Part shown: positions 48,310-57,581 of the stretch, piece by piece | Position numbering within the stretch: position 1 is the first letter of the stretch | Layout: the number at the start of each line of letters is the position of its first letter | Origin: VXYL01 sp963666465 | Lineage (GTDB): Bacteria; Pseudomonadota; Gammaproteobacteria; Pseudomonadales; Azotimanducaceae | DNA: 64,000 nucleotides | Assembly: GCA_963666465.1 (NCBI GenBank) | Contig: OY762824.1 | Span: forward strand, 992,001-1,056,000 | Direction: 5' to 3' | Translations under genes and position numbers: made by a program | The notes under the pieces: generated by a model | Databases searched by the model: none | What the model was told of the DNA's origin: nothing | The model's input: the letters and a program-made list of their open reading frames with translations, nothing else

Positions 48310-49149
48310 TTAGCCCGACTTCTCCTCGATGAATGCATCGATCAGCCAGCGGGAGATGGCGGTGCCGCCTGGAACGTTGGGCGGCCCGCGGAAGTGGAAC
48401 CAGCGGGCTTCGGCGATCTCGCCTTCCTGGCAGACGATGTCGCCGCCGTCGTAGTCGGCGTGGAAACCAAGCATGAGGGAATTGGGGAATGGCCACGACT
48501 GGCTGCCGAGGTAGCGCAGGTTCCTTACGCTGAGGCCCACCTCCTCGGCCACTTCGCGATGCACGGTCTGCTCGATGGATTCTCCGGGCTCGACGAAGCC
48601 CGCCAAAGTCGAGTACATGCCCTCTGGCCATCTGGCGTTGCGGGCGAGCAGCATCTTCTCGCCATCGCGCACGAGGACGATGATGGAGGGGGACAGGCGC
48701 GGATAGGTGGTGAGGTCGCAGTCCGGGCAATACTTGGCGCGGTCCTCGCCGTGATCCTCGTTGAGGCCGCCGCAGCGTCCGCAGTGGCGATGGTCGCGGT
48801 TCCATTCGGCAATCTGCTTGGCGCGGCCAGCGAGATAGAAGAAATCCGGATCCACCCGCCCCAGCCAGCCCCGCAGCCCGGACACGGAGTAGCCCTCCGG
48901 CACGTCGCCGCTGGCCGCCAGCACGTAGCAGGCGCGGTTCTCCCAGCGGCCGAGGTAGTGGCGGAAATTCACCTTGACGTCCAGCCAGCGGAATTCGTCG
49001 GCGGTGACCGGGCGCGGAATCCCGTGTTCGGTGATGGAGAGCAGTTCGTCCGCCCCCAGGAAGACGAAGTAGTACGCCTCATCGCCGTCCAGCCCGCCCG
49101 GAGGCGCGACTTCGGAGACGAACTTCGAGGGGTTGATGGGCCACAACAT
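48310..49149 (-). CDS. nudC: NADH pyrophosphatase / RNA decapping enzyme NudC
   Basis: A 279-residue Nudix enzyme that splits NAD(H) to NMN and AMP and removes NAD caps from RNA. A four-Cys zinc ribbon (HCGRCGGLNEDH...CPDCDL, about residue 120) precedes the Nudix box (GFVEPGESIEQTVHREVAEE). The SQSWPFPNSLMLGFHADY motif after it is diagnostic for NudC. The start at 49149 (MLWPINPSKFVS) fits the family; a longer frame would cross the divergent nhaB region. Confidence 0.94.
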   Translation of the reverse strand: MLWPINPSKFVSEVAPPGGLDGDEAYYFVFLGADELLSITEHGIPRPVTADEFRWLDVKVNFRHYLGRWENRACYVLAASGDVPEGYSVSGLRGWLGRVDPDFFYLAGRAKQIAEWNRDHRHCGRCGGLNEDHGEDRAKYCPDCDLTTYPRLSPSIIVLVRDGEKMLLARNARWPEGMYSTLAGFVEPGESIEQTVHREVAEEVGLSVRNLRYLGSQSWPFPNSLMLGFHADYDGGDIVCQEGEIAEARWFHFRGPPNVPGGTAISRWLIDAFIEEKSG

Positions 49150-49261
49150 GCGCACGATCCCGTTGCTATACTGCGCCGCCGATTCTACCGACCCGCGCCC
49201 CCTCACGACAGGGCGACGGTTCCAACGCCAGCCCAAAGTCAGCCAAAGGATGGAGCGTCGA

Positions 49262-50770
49262 ATGACGGATGCCGCGCGGAGCCAATTGCCCACAAATCCG
49301 TATTGGACCAACTTTCTCGGGCACTCGCCGGAGTGGTACAAGCTTACCATCATCGGCTTTCTGATCATCAACCCGATCGCGCTGTTCGTTCTCGGCCCCT
49401 ACATCACCGGCTGGATGCTGGTGCTGGAGTTCATCTTCACCCTGGCGATGGCGCTCAAGTGCTATCCGCTGCAGCCGGGCGGCCTGCTCGCCATCGAGGC
49501 GCTGTTCCTCGGACTCACCGACGCCCACACCGTGTTCCACGAAGTGGAAGGCGGGTTCCAGGTGATCCTGCTGCTGATCTTCATGGTAGCAGGCATCTAC
49601 TTCATGAAGGACCTGCTGCTCTTCATCTTCACCAAGCTCCTCATCAAGGTGCGCAACAAGATCGCGCTGTCGTTCCTGTTCTCCTTCGTGGCCGCATTCC
49701 TCTCCGCCTTCCTGGACGCCCTGACGGTGACGGCCGTGATCATCAGCGTCGCCGGCGGCTTCTACGCCGTGTACCGTCAGGTGGCTGCGCCAGACTCGGG
49801 CGACGATCTCGGCGACGACAGCACGGTGGCCGACATCCATCGGGACGACCTCGAAGGCTTCCGGGCGTTCCTGCGCAACCTGATGATGCACGCGGCGGTG
49901 GGCACGGCGCTCGGCGGGGTGATGACCACGGTGGGCGAGCCGCAGAACCTGCTGATTTCCGAACGCATGGGCTGGGAATTCATCGAGTTCTTTCTGCGCA
50001 TGTCGCCGGTGACGCTCCCGGTCTTCGCCGTCGGACTGCTCACCTGCATCCTGCTCGAGGCATTTGGCGTGTTCAGCTATGGCGCGAAGATTCCGCAACC
50101 GGTGTTCCGCGTGCTGCAAGACTTCGACGCCGACGAGAGCGCCAAGCGGACCCCCCGCGACAACGCCAAGCTCGTCGTGCAGGCGCTTGTCGGGCTCTTT
50201 CTCGTCGTCGCGCTGGCGCTGCACCTGATCGCCGTGGGGCTGGTGGGGCTCTCCGTCATCGTCCTGCAAACCGCCTTCAACGGCGTTGTCGAGGAACACG
50301 ACCTGGGCCCCGCCTTCCACGAGGCGCTGCCGTTCACGGCGCTGCTCTGCGTCTTCTTCGGCATCGTCGCCGTCATTGCCAGTCAGCAGCTCTTCCAGCC
50401 GGTGATCGAATACGTCCTGACCCTGCCGCTGTCGCAGCAGCCCAGCATGTTCTACATCGCCAACGGCGTGCTGTCGGCCATCAGCGACAACGTGTTCGTG
50501 GCGACGGTGTACATCAACGAGGTGAGGAACGCGTTCGACGCCGGCACCATCACCCGCGAACAGTTCGACCTGCTGGGCGTCGCCATCAACACCGGCACCA
50601 ACATCCCCAGCGTCGCCACCCCCAACGGCCAAGCCGCCTTCCTGTTCCTCCTGACCTCCTCCCTGGCCCCCCTGATCCGCCTCTCCTACGGCCGCATGGT
50701 GCTGATGGCCCTCCCCTACACCATCACCATGGGCATCACCGGCTGGCTAGCGGTGCAATACATCCTGTAA
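49262..50770 (+). CDS. nhaB: Na+/H+ antiporter NhaB
   Basis: A 502-residue membrane antiporter that expels Na+ in exchange for protons at neutral to alkaline pH; E. coli NhaB is about 513 residues. Long hydrophobic helices alternate with short loops; NPYWTNFLGHSPEWYKLTII at the start and IYFMKDLLLFIFTKLLIKVR in the middle are typical. The start at 49262 (MTDAARSQLP) has GGAG six bases upstream; an ATG 12 bases earlier has no such spacing. Divergent from nudC. Confidence 0.95.
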   Translation: MTDAARSQLPTNPYWTNFLGHSPEWYKLTIIGFLIINPIALFVLGPYITGWMLVLEFIFTLAMALKCYPLQPGGLLAIEALFLGLTDAHTVFHEVEGGFQVILLLIFMVAGIYFMKDLLLFIFTKLLIKVRNKIALSFLFSFVAAFLSAFLDALTVTAVIISVAGGFYAVYRQVAAPDSGDDLGDDSTVADIHRDDLEGFRAFLRNLMMHAAVGTALGGVMTTVGEPQNLLISERMGWEFIEFFLRMSPVTLPVFAVGLLTCILLEAFGVFSYGAKIPQPVFRVLQDFDADESAKRTPRDNAKLVVQALVGLFLVVALALHLIAVGLVGLSVIVLQTAFNGVVEEHDLGPAFHEALPFTALLCVFFGIVAVIASQQLFQPVIEYVLTLPLSQQPSMFYIANGVLSAISDNVFVATVYINEVRNAFDAGTITREQFDLLGVAINTGTNIPSVATPNGQAAFLFLLTSSLAPLIRLSYGRMVLMALPYTITMGITGWLAVQYIL

Positions 50771-50814
50771 GCGGGCCTCTCACCGGTGCGGCGCGGCCAA
50801 CCCCTTCGAGAAAC

Positions 50815-51008
50815 CTTGTCGGTTCTCGACTCCCCCGAGCGGGAGTGACAGGAAGGGGGCACGCGCACCGAAGCAGGCCCTCTGGAGGAGGACCTCCCGC
50901 CCTCCACCGCATGACTGACAGGACCTCGGGGCGAGGGCATTCTGCCCTCGCCCCGAGCCGCAAAGGCGCGCGTCCCATCCGGAGGGAGGGCGTCTCGCCC
51001 TTCCTCCG
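50815..51008. repeat. Core repeat cluster between nhaB and dnaQ
   Basis: Contains ACTCCC...GGGAGT (50829-50846, followed by GACAGGAAGGGGGCACGCGC), GGAGGAGGACCTCCCGCC, GGGCATTCTGCCCTCGCCCC and GGAGGGAGGGCGTCTCGCCC. It lies between the convergent ends of nhaB and dnaQ, where such repeats could help terminate both. Confidence 0.6.
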
Positions 51009-51014
51009 GATGCC

Positions 51015-51722
51015 TTACCCCGTAGCCAAGCGCCGCCAGACCGCGCCGTGCCCTGACCTCTTGTCGAGCATGTCCAGGTAAGCCTCATGCGCCGCAAGTT
51101 CCTCCGGCGTGGCACGCAGCACCGGCACCTTCGGCCGATCCTGCGGCAGGCGGATGATGTCGGCCACCGCTTCCGCCGGTTCGTCGCTGCGGAACAGCGA
51201 GCCCTGTCCCCCGGTCATTGCCAGGAACACTTCCGCCAGCAGTTCGGCGTCGAGCAGCGCTCCGTGCAGGTCGCGAGTCGAGTTGTCCACGCCATAGCGA
51301 CGGCACAGCGCATCGAGACCGTTCTTCTGCCCCGGGTGCTTGTGCCGCGCCATCACCATCGAGTCGGTCACGGTGCAGATGTCGGCGATGCGCTTCGGAC
51401 GACCTTCGGGCAGCAGCGACAGCTCGTAGTCGAGAAAGGATACGTCGAACGGGGCGTTATGGATGACGAGCTCGGCGCCTTCGATGAACTTGATCAAGTC
51501 CCCGGCGATCTCGCCAAAGCCGGGCTTGTCGGAAAGGAACTCGTCGCTCAGGCCATGCACCTCGAAGGCGGCGTCGTCCACCTCGCGGTCCGGGCGAACG
51601 TAGCAGTGGTAGCGCTTGCCGATGCGACGGTCCATCACCTCCACGGCCCCCACCTCCACCACACGGTGGCCTCGCTCCGGCTCCAGGCCCGTGGTTTCCG
51701 TGTCGAGAACGACCTGCCTCAC
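51015..51722 (-). CDS. dnaQ: DNA polymerase III epsilon subunit DnaQ
   Basis: A 235-residue 3'-5' proofreading exonuclease. Exo I VVLDTETTGLEPERGHRVVE, Exo II in ELVIHNAPFDVSFLDYEL and Exo III GALLDAELLAEVFLAM hold the DEDDh acidic residues and His. The start is a GTG at 51722 overlapping the rnhA stop as GTGA. The C-terminal tail, which binds the polymerase subunit, ends with a shared Ala/Glu/Leu pattern. Usual partner of rnhA in gammaproteobacteria. Confidence 0.95.
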   Translation of the reverse strand: MRQVVLDTETTGLEPERGHRVVEVGAVEVMDRRIGKRYHCYVRPDREVDDAAFEVHGLSDEFLSDKPGFGEIAGDLIKFIEGAELVIHNAPFDVSFLDYELSLLPEGRPKRIADICTVTDSMVMARHKHPGQKNGLDALCRRYGVDNSTRDLHGALLDAELLAEVFLAMTGGQGSLFRSDEPAEAVADIIRLPQDRPKVPVLRATPEELAAHEAYLDMLDKRSGHGAVWRRLATG

Positions 51723-52174
51723 GCTTTCTCTCCCATCGCCACCTGCATCCGGTCGATGGCATCGCGGGCAGCGGTGTCCACGCGCTCGTTCTCCGGATGG
51801 CCGCTGTGGCCGCGCACCCAGCGCCAATCTACCGAGTGGCGTTCGTTCTGCTCATCGAGCCGCTGCCAGAGATCCTGGTTCTTCACCGGTTGCCGACCCT
51901 TCCTTCGCCAGCCGCGCCGCTTCCAGCCGGCAAGCCACGAGGTGATGCCCTGGCGCACGTATTCGGAGTCGGTGGTGAGGGTCACGGCGCAGGGACGCTT
52001 TAGCGCGGCAAGTCCTTCGATGGCGGCCATGAGCTCCATGCGATTGTTGGTGGTGTCGGGTTCGGCACCGTCCAGCATCCGCTCCGCATCGCCCGAACGC
52101 AACAGCGCTGCCCATCCGCCAGGGCCCGGATTGCCCCGGCAGGCGCCGTCGGTGAACACCTCGACCTTGGTCAT
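51719..52174 (-). CDS. rnhA: Ribonuclease HI
   Basis: A 151-residue enzyme that cuts RNA in RNA-DNA hybrids. Catalytic carboxylates lie in EVFTDGACRGNPGPGGWAA (Asp), NNRMELMAAIEGL (Glu), LTTDSEYVRQGI (Asp) and ENERVDTAARDAID (Asp). The ATG at 52174 overlaps the methyltransferase stop as ATGA; the end overlaps dnaQ. Length and motifs are complete. Confidence 0.96.
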   Translation of the reverse strand: MTKVEVFTDGACRGNPGPGGWAALLRSGDAERMLDGAEPDTTNNRMELMAAIEGLAALKRPCAVTLTTDSEYVRQGITSWLAGWKRRGWRRKGRQPVKNQDLWQRLDEQNERHSVDWRWVRGHSGHPENERVDTAARDAIDRMQVAMGEKA

Positions 52175-53012
52175 CGATCCTCCAGGGCAGAGGACGACGC
52201 CGCCACCGGCGTCGGCGACGCGGCCACCGGCGCTGGCAGCTGCGCTCGCCGCAGCGCCGTCATGCCGTGCCCGATGCGGGTCGCCGCAACGAGGTACACG
52301 CCACCGAACGGCAGCTGCACCCGGTTCATGGCCTCGCTCGCTCGCTGCCAATGGCGTCCCTCCAAGGGTGCAGAAAGCGCACCGCGATAGCTGATGTGCA
52401 GCCCGGGCTCGCAGTCGAACCCCAGCAGGTCCAGCCAGTCCGCAAGCCGCGGCGGGCTCACCGGATGCATGTCGCGAAACGGCCGCCACGGTTTCGCCAG
52501 CGACCACAGGCTCCACGGGTTGAAGCCGACGATCAGCAGCCGACCGCCGAGCGGCAGCACCCGCGCCACCTCCCGCAGGGCCGCGCGCCGATCCTCCGCC
52601 ACGTCCAACGCATGGTGCATCACCACGTTGTCGAAGCAGTTCGGCGGAAACGGCAGCGCCACCGGATTCGCAGCCACCACGCTCACGCCGCCAGCACGCG
52701 AAGCCGTCCGCACCGACGACCACGCCAACGTGCGCGTTCGCACCATGCAGCGATCGGTGGTGGCCATGGCACCGCACTGCGGCCCAATCCACAGCAGCGT
52801 ATCGCCATGAAACCGCCGCACGATCCGTCCGATGTGCGGCCGCTCCGCTCGCACAGACGCCACCCCGCCGGGGAGCGCAACCAAACCCGAAACCCCGCCT
52901 CGGCGTCGGCGAGCGCCCGCCACTCGAGACTCGCAGCGTCCGCCGTCAACGGAGCGTCCAGCGCACCGCCCGGCCCCGATCCAGCGTCGGAAGTCTCGCA
53001 ATTGAACGCCAT
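52171..53012 (-). pseudogene. SAM-dependent methyltransferase of the rnhA operon, one-base frameshift
   Basis: The methyltransferase normally found next to rnhA (YafS-like in E. coli). The start at 53012 (MAFNCETSDAGSGPGGALDA) reads to WRLCE, then loses the frame in the Arg/Glu-rich stretch near 52845. Inserting one base gives RERPHIGRIVRRFHGDTLLW and continues through the class I fold (VVAANPVALPFPPNCFDNVV, MHHALDVAEDRRAALREVAR, LPLGGRLLIVGFNPWSLWSL) to 52171. The annotated long frame from 53181 is a non-family extension. Substrate unknown. It may be a real pseudogene or a base-calling error. Confidence 0.8.
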
Positions 53013-53183
53013 CGGTCCCACGCCGCCGGATTGTGGACGCACGCTCCCAAACACGCAACACGCCGGCAGCACACAGGGGCGGCGTGGAACCCCCAAGCGA
53101 ATCGGTCGAATTCGCGATTTGCCAAACGGCCAGATTTGTCGCAGAGTGGCCAACCCTCGACTTTCGAGAGCCATCCACCAACC

Positions 53184-54800
53184 ATGCTCAAGAGATGGTG
53201 GGCGCTGCCCGCCACGGGACTGATTCTGGTCGGCTGTCAGATGGGCGGCGCGCTCCCGCCCAGCCCCGTCGCCGTGCCCGATCCAGTCGCCACCGAACCA
53301 GCACCGCCGGTTGCGGTCGTGGACGCGGTGGCCGAGCCGGAGGTGAGCCAGGACGCGGAGCAGGCTGCGGTCGCAGTGCCGGAGGTCGCCCCGCAACCGC
53401 AGCCCACCGCGGTGGAAGAAGCGGAGGACGGCTTCCTCGCACAGCTTCGCGCCGGGTTCCGGCTCGACCACGACCTCGAGCGCAAGCAGGTACGCAAGGA
53501 AATCGAGTGGCTGGTGCGGAACCCGGAGTATCTCGCCACCAAGCGCGAACGCGGGCTGCGCTATCTGCCCTACATCTGCGAGCAGGTGCGCAAGCGCGAG
53601 TTGCCGGCCGAGCTTTGCCTCATCCCCATCATCGAGAGCGCCCTCAATCCCAACGCGTTCTCGACTCGCGGCGCCTTGGGGCTGTGGCAGTTCATGCCCG
53701 GCACGGGGCGTCGATTCGGCCTGACGCGGGACTGGTGGACGGACCAGCGGAGAGACGTGGCGCTCTCCACGGACGCTGCCCTCGACTACCTCACGCAACT
53801 GCACGAGCGCTTCGGCGACTGGACGCTGGCGCTGGCTGCCTACAACTGCGGCGAAGGGCGGATGCATCGCACGTTGCGGCGCACCCCGGAGGCCGAGACC
53901 TCCTTCGACCTGCGCCTGCCGCGCGAGACGGAGTACTACGTGGCTCGCATCCTCGCCTATGCGGCGGTGTTTGCGGAGCCGGAGCGGCACGGCGTGGAGT
54001 TGCCGTTCGGCCCGTTCGACAGCGCGGCGCCGACGATTGCCGTGGTACAGACCGGCGGGCAGATCGACTTGGCACAGGCAGCGGAGGCCATCGGCCAGGA
54101 CATGCAATACCTCTACAACCTGAACCCGGCGCTGAAGCGCTGGGCCACGCCGCCGGAGGGCCCGCATCAACTGATGGTGCGCGCCGAGGATGCAGAGGCG
54201 GCCCAGGCCGGCCTGGCAAGCCTCAGCGAACAGGAACGAATGCTGTGGGCAAGGCATCGCATTGGCGCAAACGACACCCTGAGCGGCATCGCGAGCCGGT
54301 ATGACGTGGGCATGGACACGCTGAGCCGCGTCAACGGCGTGCGCAGCGACCGCATCGACGAAGGCGACTTCCTGATGGTGCCGACACCGTTCCGCGATTG
54401 GGCGGACTATCCGACGCCGCTTCGCACCGGCGCCGGTGGCGACGAAATCCATGTCGTGCGGCCTGGTGACTCCCTGTGGCTGATCGCCCGCCGCCTGGAC
54501 ATCGACATGAACCTGCTCATGCGCGCCAACGAACTGACGGGGCGCTCGGTGCTGCAAATCGGCCAGCGGCTCTCCCTGCCGGGCCTCGGCGGCACCCGCA
54601 GCATCGAGGAAAAGCAGGTCACCCAGGAGGCCATCGCCTATCGCGTGCGCCGCAACGACTCCCTGTCCACCATCGCCGCCCGCTTCAAGGTCTCCGTCGC
54701 CAAGCTGGTGGACTGGAACGACATCGACCCCAACGCCTACATCCACCCAGGCCAACGGCTGGTGGTGCAACCCGCCGACCATCCCCCGGCCGGCGGCTAA
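53184..54800 (+). CDS. mltD: Membrane-bound lytic transglycosylase MltD
   Basis: A 538-residue lipoprotein that cuts the glycan strands of peptidoglycan. Lipobox LILVGC (Cys about 18) follows a short signal. The SLT domain (about 130-260) contains the catalytic Glu in LIPIIESALNP and the conserved LGLWQFMPGTGRRFGL, AAYNCGEGRMHRTL. Three LysM repeats at the C-terminus bind glycan; they start near IGANDTLSGIASRYDVGMDT, HVVRPGDSLWLIARRLDIDM and YRVRRNDSLSTIAARFKVSV. Divergent from the methyltransferase-rnhA-dnaQ group, its usual neighbours; gloB, often between, is absent. Confidence 0.95.
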   Translation: MLKRWWALPATGLILVGCQMGGALPPSPVAVPDPVATEPAPPVAVVDAVAEPEVSQDAEQAAVAVPEVAPQPQPTAVEEAEDGFLAQLRAGFRLDHDLERKQVRKEIEWLVRNPEYLATKRERGLRYLPYICEQVRKRELPAELCLIPIIESALNPNAFSTRGALGLWQFMPGTGRRFGLTRDWWTDQRRDVALSTDAALDYLTQLHERFGDWTLALAAYNCGEGRMHRTLRRTPEAETSFDLRLPRETEYYVARILAYAAVFAEPERHGVELPFGPFDSAAPTIAVVQTGGQIDLAQAAEAIGQDMQYLYNLNPALKRWATPPEGPHQLMVRAEDAEAAQAGLASLSEQERMLWARHRIGANDTLSGIASRYDVGMDTLSRVNGVRSDRIDEGDFLMVPTPFRDWADYPTPLRTGAGGDEIHVVRPGDSLWLIARRLDIDMNLLMRANELTGRSVLQIGQRLSLPGLGGTRSIEEKQVTQEAIAYRVRRNDSLSTIAARFKVSVAKLVDWNDIDPNAYIHPGQRLVVQPADHPPAGG

Positions 54801-54819
54801 GGGAACCCCCGCATCCAGC

Positions 54820-55010
54820 GCCGTCGGCGCGACTCATTCCCCAAGGGGCAATGACAGGAGGGGCGCCACGAGGCAGTCATGGCTGCGGCACAGACAGAGG
54901 CAGGTGCGGCCCCGCAGCATCCTTCACTCCCCATTTGGCGGGGAGGCGCGCTGCATGCCCCCTCCCACTCCCTTTTGGGGGCGTCAAAAAAGCCGCCATG
55001 CTTCTTCCGA
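54820..55010. repeat. Core repeat cluster after mltD
   Basis: Two elements: GACTCATTCCCCAAGGGGCA continuing ATGACAGGAGGGGCGCCAC (54831-54869), and CACTCCCCATTTGGCGGGGAG followed by CTCCCACTCCCTTTTGGGGGC (about 54928-54986). They share the CGCCAC and ACTCCC sequence motifs of the core family. No gene is seen in 54801-55125. Confidence 0.55.
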
Positions 55011-55125
55011 AGCGGGCGGATCGGCCAACGCCCCTGATCGAAGGCGGTTCCAATGCGTGTCCGTGGGCGCGTGGCTTCTGCGATGATAGGGGCCTCTCGA
55101 GTTCTCGCTTGAGTCCGAACGACTG

Positions 55126-55800
55126 ATGGCCCAACTGCCCACAACCGATGCCGGCGTGGCGCGTTTTCTCGCGGAAGTTCGGCGCACGCCGCCGGCGACT
55201 CGCAGCGAGCGCCGCATCCTGTTTGCGCTTGATGCGACGGCGAGTCGGGAACCCACTTGGGATCTCGCCTCGCGACTGCACGGCGAGCTGTTCGAGGCGG
55301 CGTCCGACGATGGCGGAACCGCCGTGCAGCTGGTTCATTACGGCGGCTTCGACGAGTTCCATGCATCGCCGTGGACGACCCGACCGGCGGCGCTCTTGCG
55401 GCAGATGACGGAAGTGCGCTGTCGCGGCGGCCTGACCCAGATTCAGCGGGTGCTCGAGCACGCCCTTGCCCAGACCAGCCAGGCGCGCATCAAGGCGGCG
55501 GTGTTCATCGGCGATGCCTGCGAAGAGCCCGCGGCCAAGGTGGCCGACGCGGCCGGGCGCCTGGCGCTCTTCCACACGCCGGTGTTCGTGTTTCAGGAAG
55601 GCGCAGACCCCGATGCCAGCCGCGTCTTCCGACAAATGGCCCGCCTCACCGGTGGCGCCCACTCCCCCTTCCTGCCAGGCCGGGCCGCGGACCTGCGCGC
55701 CCTGCTCAAGGCTGTGGCGCACTATGCCGCATCCGGGCGCCGTGGGGTGGAACGGCTGGACCATCCCGCCGCGGCGCACCTGCTTCAGCAGCTCCCATGA
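55126..55800 (+). CDS. VWA-like domain protein
   Basis: A 224-residue protein that resembles a von Willebrand A domain: ILFALDATASREPTWDLASR near residue 26 (metal-site DxTxS form), LVHYGGFDEFHASPW, and RIKAAVFIGDACEEPAAKVA. It probably binds a metal ion and a partner protein, perhaps the J-domain protein that follows. The stop overlaps the next ATG as ATGA, so the two are co-translated. No exact family. Confidence 0.75.
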   Translation: MAQLPTTDAGVARFLAEVRRTPPATRSERRILFALDATASREPTWDLASRLHGELFEAASDDGGTAVQLVHYGGFDEFHASPWTTRPAALLRQMTEVRCRGGLTQIQRVLEHALAQTSQARIKAAVFIGDACEEPAAKVADAAGRLALFHTPVFVFQEGADPDASRVFRQMARLTGGAHSPFLPGRAADLRALLKAVAHYAASGRRGVERLDHPAAAHLLQQLP

Positions 55801-56558
55801 TCCTGCTGGTCGTGGTCGCCTTGGTGGGCGCATTCGCTTTCGCCCTGCTGATGAAGTACTACTGGGCGCGCAACACGCCATCGAAGCCCACCGGCATCGT
55901 CACCGGCGCGGTGGTCGCCCTGCTCGCCGCACTCGCCATCCTCGCCGCCAGCGGCCGGCTGCATTGGCTTGCCGCCCTCGCCACCGGCGCCCTGCCCTTC
56001 CTGCGGCATGCACTGCGGCTGGCGCTGAATCCTCTGGGCGGCTTGCTGCTGCGCCGCTTCCTTGCCGGCCGCGGCGGGCCTTCGCCGCTGGGCGGCATGT
56101 TCGGCGGCTTCCGCCGCGACCCGAACGAGGCCGACGCGGGGCCTGGGCAGTCGTCCGTGCAAACCGACGACCTGCGCATGACCCTGAACCACGACACCGG
56201 CGAGATGGACGGCGAAGTCCTGCGCGGGCGATTTCGAGGCCGGCGCCTGGGCGACCTGGACATGACAGCACTGGTCACCCTCCTTGCGGGATTCCAGGAC
56301 GAACGATCAAGACAGCTCCTCACCGCCTACCTGGACCGCCGCTCCCCTGGCTGGAACGACGCCGTCTCCGGCACCCAGGACACCATGACCCGCGAACGCG
56401 CCCTCCGCGTCCTCGACCTCCCAGACACCGCCAGCCGGGACGACGTAATCGCCGCCCACCGCCGCCTGATGCAACGCCTCCACCCCGACCGCGGCGGCAG
56501 CGCCTTCCTGGCCGCCACCCTCAACGAAGCCAAGAAGGTGCTGCTGGAAACTCTTTGA
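55797..56558 (+). CDS. Membrane-anchored J-domain protein
   Basis: A 253-residue protein with an N-terminal membrane helix (ILLVVVALVGAFAFALLMKY), a second hydrophobic segment (VVALLAALAILAASGRLHW), a linker and a C-terminal J-domain (RALRVLDLPDTASRDDVIAA, HPD in MQRLHPDRGG). It would recruit and stimulate a DnaK-type chaperone at the inner membrane, similar in plan to DjlC/TIM14 proteins. Fused start-stop overlap with the VWA-like gene suggests a functional pair. Confidence 0.88.
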   Translation: MILLVVVALVGAFAFALLMKYYWARNTPSKPTGIVTGAVVALLAALAILAASGRLHWLAALATGALPFLRHALRLALNPLGGLLLRRFLAGRGGPSPLGGMFGGFRRDPNEADAGPGQSSVQTDDLRMTLNHDTGEMDGEVLRGRFRGRRLGDLDMTALVTLLAGFQDERSRQLLTAYLDRRSPGWNDAVSGTQDTMTRERALRVLDLPDTASRDDVIAAHRRLMQRLHPDRGGSAFLAATLNEAKKVLLETL

Positions 56559-56589
56559 CCGTGCCGACACAGGCCTTGCTCCGCCACGA

Positions 56590-56720
56590 ACGCGCCCAAT
56601 GGCGCGCATGGGGGGCAATGCTCTCCCTCCCCAGAGAATGCCCTCCCTCCCCAGAGAGGACAGTCACGACCCCTCCTGCTCACCCCTTGGGGGAGTCGAA
56701 GAGGCCTTGCATGGAAGTAC
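56590..56720. repeat. Core repeat cluster after J-domain gene
   Basis: Holds CTCCCTCCCCAGAGAATGCC, a near-repeat of it 20 bases later, and an inverted copy of the ACTCCCCC-type element (56671-56703). 56559-57017 otherwise shows no gene. Confidence 0.55.
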
Positions 56721-57017
56721 GCCCCCAGCGATGGGGGAATTGCCGGCACTTCCTTGCGCGTCAGCGGTCGGGGATGCTTCCCCGGCTGAAGGCTCCTGGC
56801 TTCTTCGGAGGGGGAACGGCCGCGTCGGAGTGTTCGGCCAGAGGCCGACCCTTGACCCCGGGCATCTCCCTCTCCTGCAGAAGGCCCTTCCCGGCGGCAT
56901 TTGACCTCATCTCCAGACGTTGCCGGAACGGGATTCAGCAGCAGGGCTTGCGTGCTATGCTCGCGTTCGCTTCGGTGGGCGGGGCGTGGTTCATCTTCGT
57001 GGCGGAGGGGGTTGCCC

Positions 57018-57137
57018 ATGTGGCATCTGATCGAGGATTTCTTTGAGCAGGGCATCGTGATGAAGCTCTTCATCGCCGTTGGCTGGCTGGCGATCATCAT
57101 CATGGCGCTGAGTCTGGTTTCGCCGCTCCTCAATTGA
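57018..57137 (+). CDS. Small membrane protein (39 residues)
   Basis: A short frame beginning with ATG at 57018, with a GGAGGGGG run six bases upstream. One hydrophobic helix, KLFIAVGWLAIIIMALSLVS, takes up most of the protein; the N-terminus is MWHLIEDFFEQGIVM. It precedes the TerB-like gene by 35 bases and may form an operon with it. Too short for the usual ORF cutoffs; the strong ribosome binding site supports it. Confidence 0.55.
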   Translation: MWHLIEDFFEQGIVMKLFIAVGWLAIIIMALSLVSPLLN

Positions 57138-57172
57138 TCCGGCGCCCTGCCGGCCCCAAACGGCCAATCGCC

Positions 57173-57568
57173 ATGTGGCTTTCATCCCTCACCGATGTGC
57201 AGCGCGATGCGTTGCTTGGCCTTGCCCACGACGTAGTGGTGTCCGACGGGCTGCTCGATCCCAACGAGGAGTTCATGCTCGACGAGTTCAAGCGCGAGAT
57301 GGCGCTGAAGCCTGATATGGAGGCCGACTATCTCGAGCTCGACGGCATCAGCGAAGTCTTCGACACGCCGCGCGTCAGGGCCGTGGCAGTGCTGAACCTC
57401 TTGCGGCTCTCCTATGTGGACGGCGCGTTCGAGGTCGAGGAGGAGTGCCTGCTCAAGGAGATCGCCCGCACCTTCGGCATCGACGACGACCGCTTTCGCC
57501 TGATGGACAACTGGGTCAGGCGCCTGGTTGCGCTGGAGGAGGAAGCTCGGGGCCTCATGAACACCTGA
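57173..57568 (+). CDS. TerB/DjlA-type protein
   Basis: A 131-residue all-helical protein with the TerB plan: DVQRDALLGLAHDVVVSDGL, DPNEEFMLDEFKREMAL, VLNLLRLSYVDGAFEVEEE and ECLLKEIARTFGIDDDRFR. Acidic Asp/Glu clusters bind metal or contact membrane partners. Members occur in tellurite resistance and in J-domain proteins, so a link with the membrane J-domain gene nearby is plausible. The start at 57173 is the family start. Confidence 0.8.
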   Translation: MWLSSLTDVQRDALLGLAHDVVVSDGLLDPNEEFMLDEFKREMALKPDMEADYLELDGISEVFDTPRVRAVAVLNLLRLSYVDGAFEVEEECLLKEIARTFGIDDDRFRLMDNWVRRLVALEEEARGLMNT

Positions 57569-57581
57569 GCGGATCCGCGGA

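Noticed and set aside
48193..51081. A 962-residue open frame on the plus strand
   Set aside because: It runs antisense to nudC and out of frame with nhaB and has no protein-like motif.
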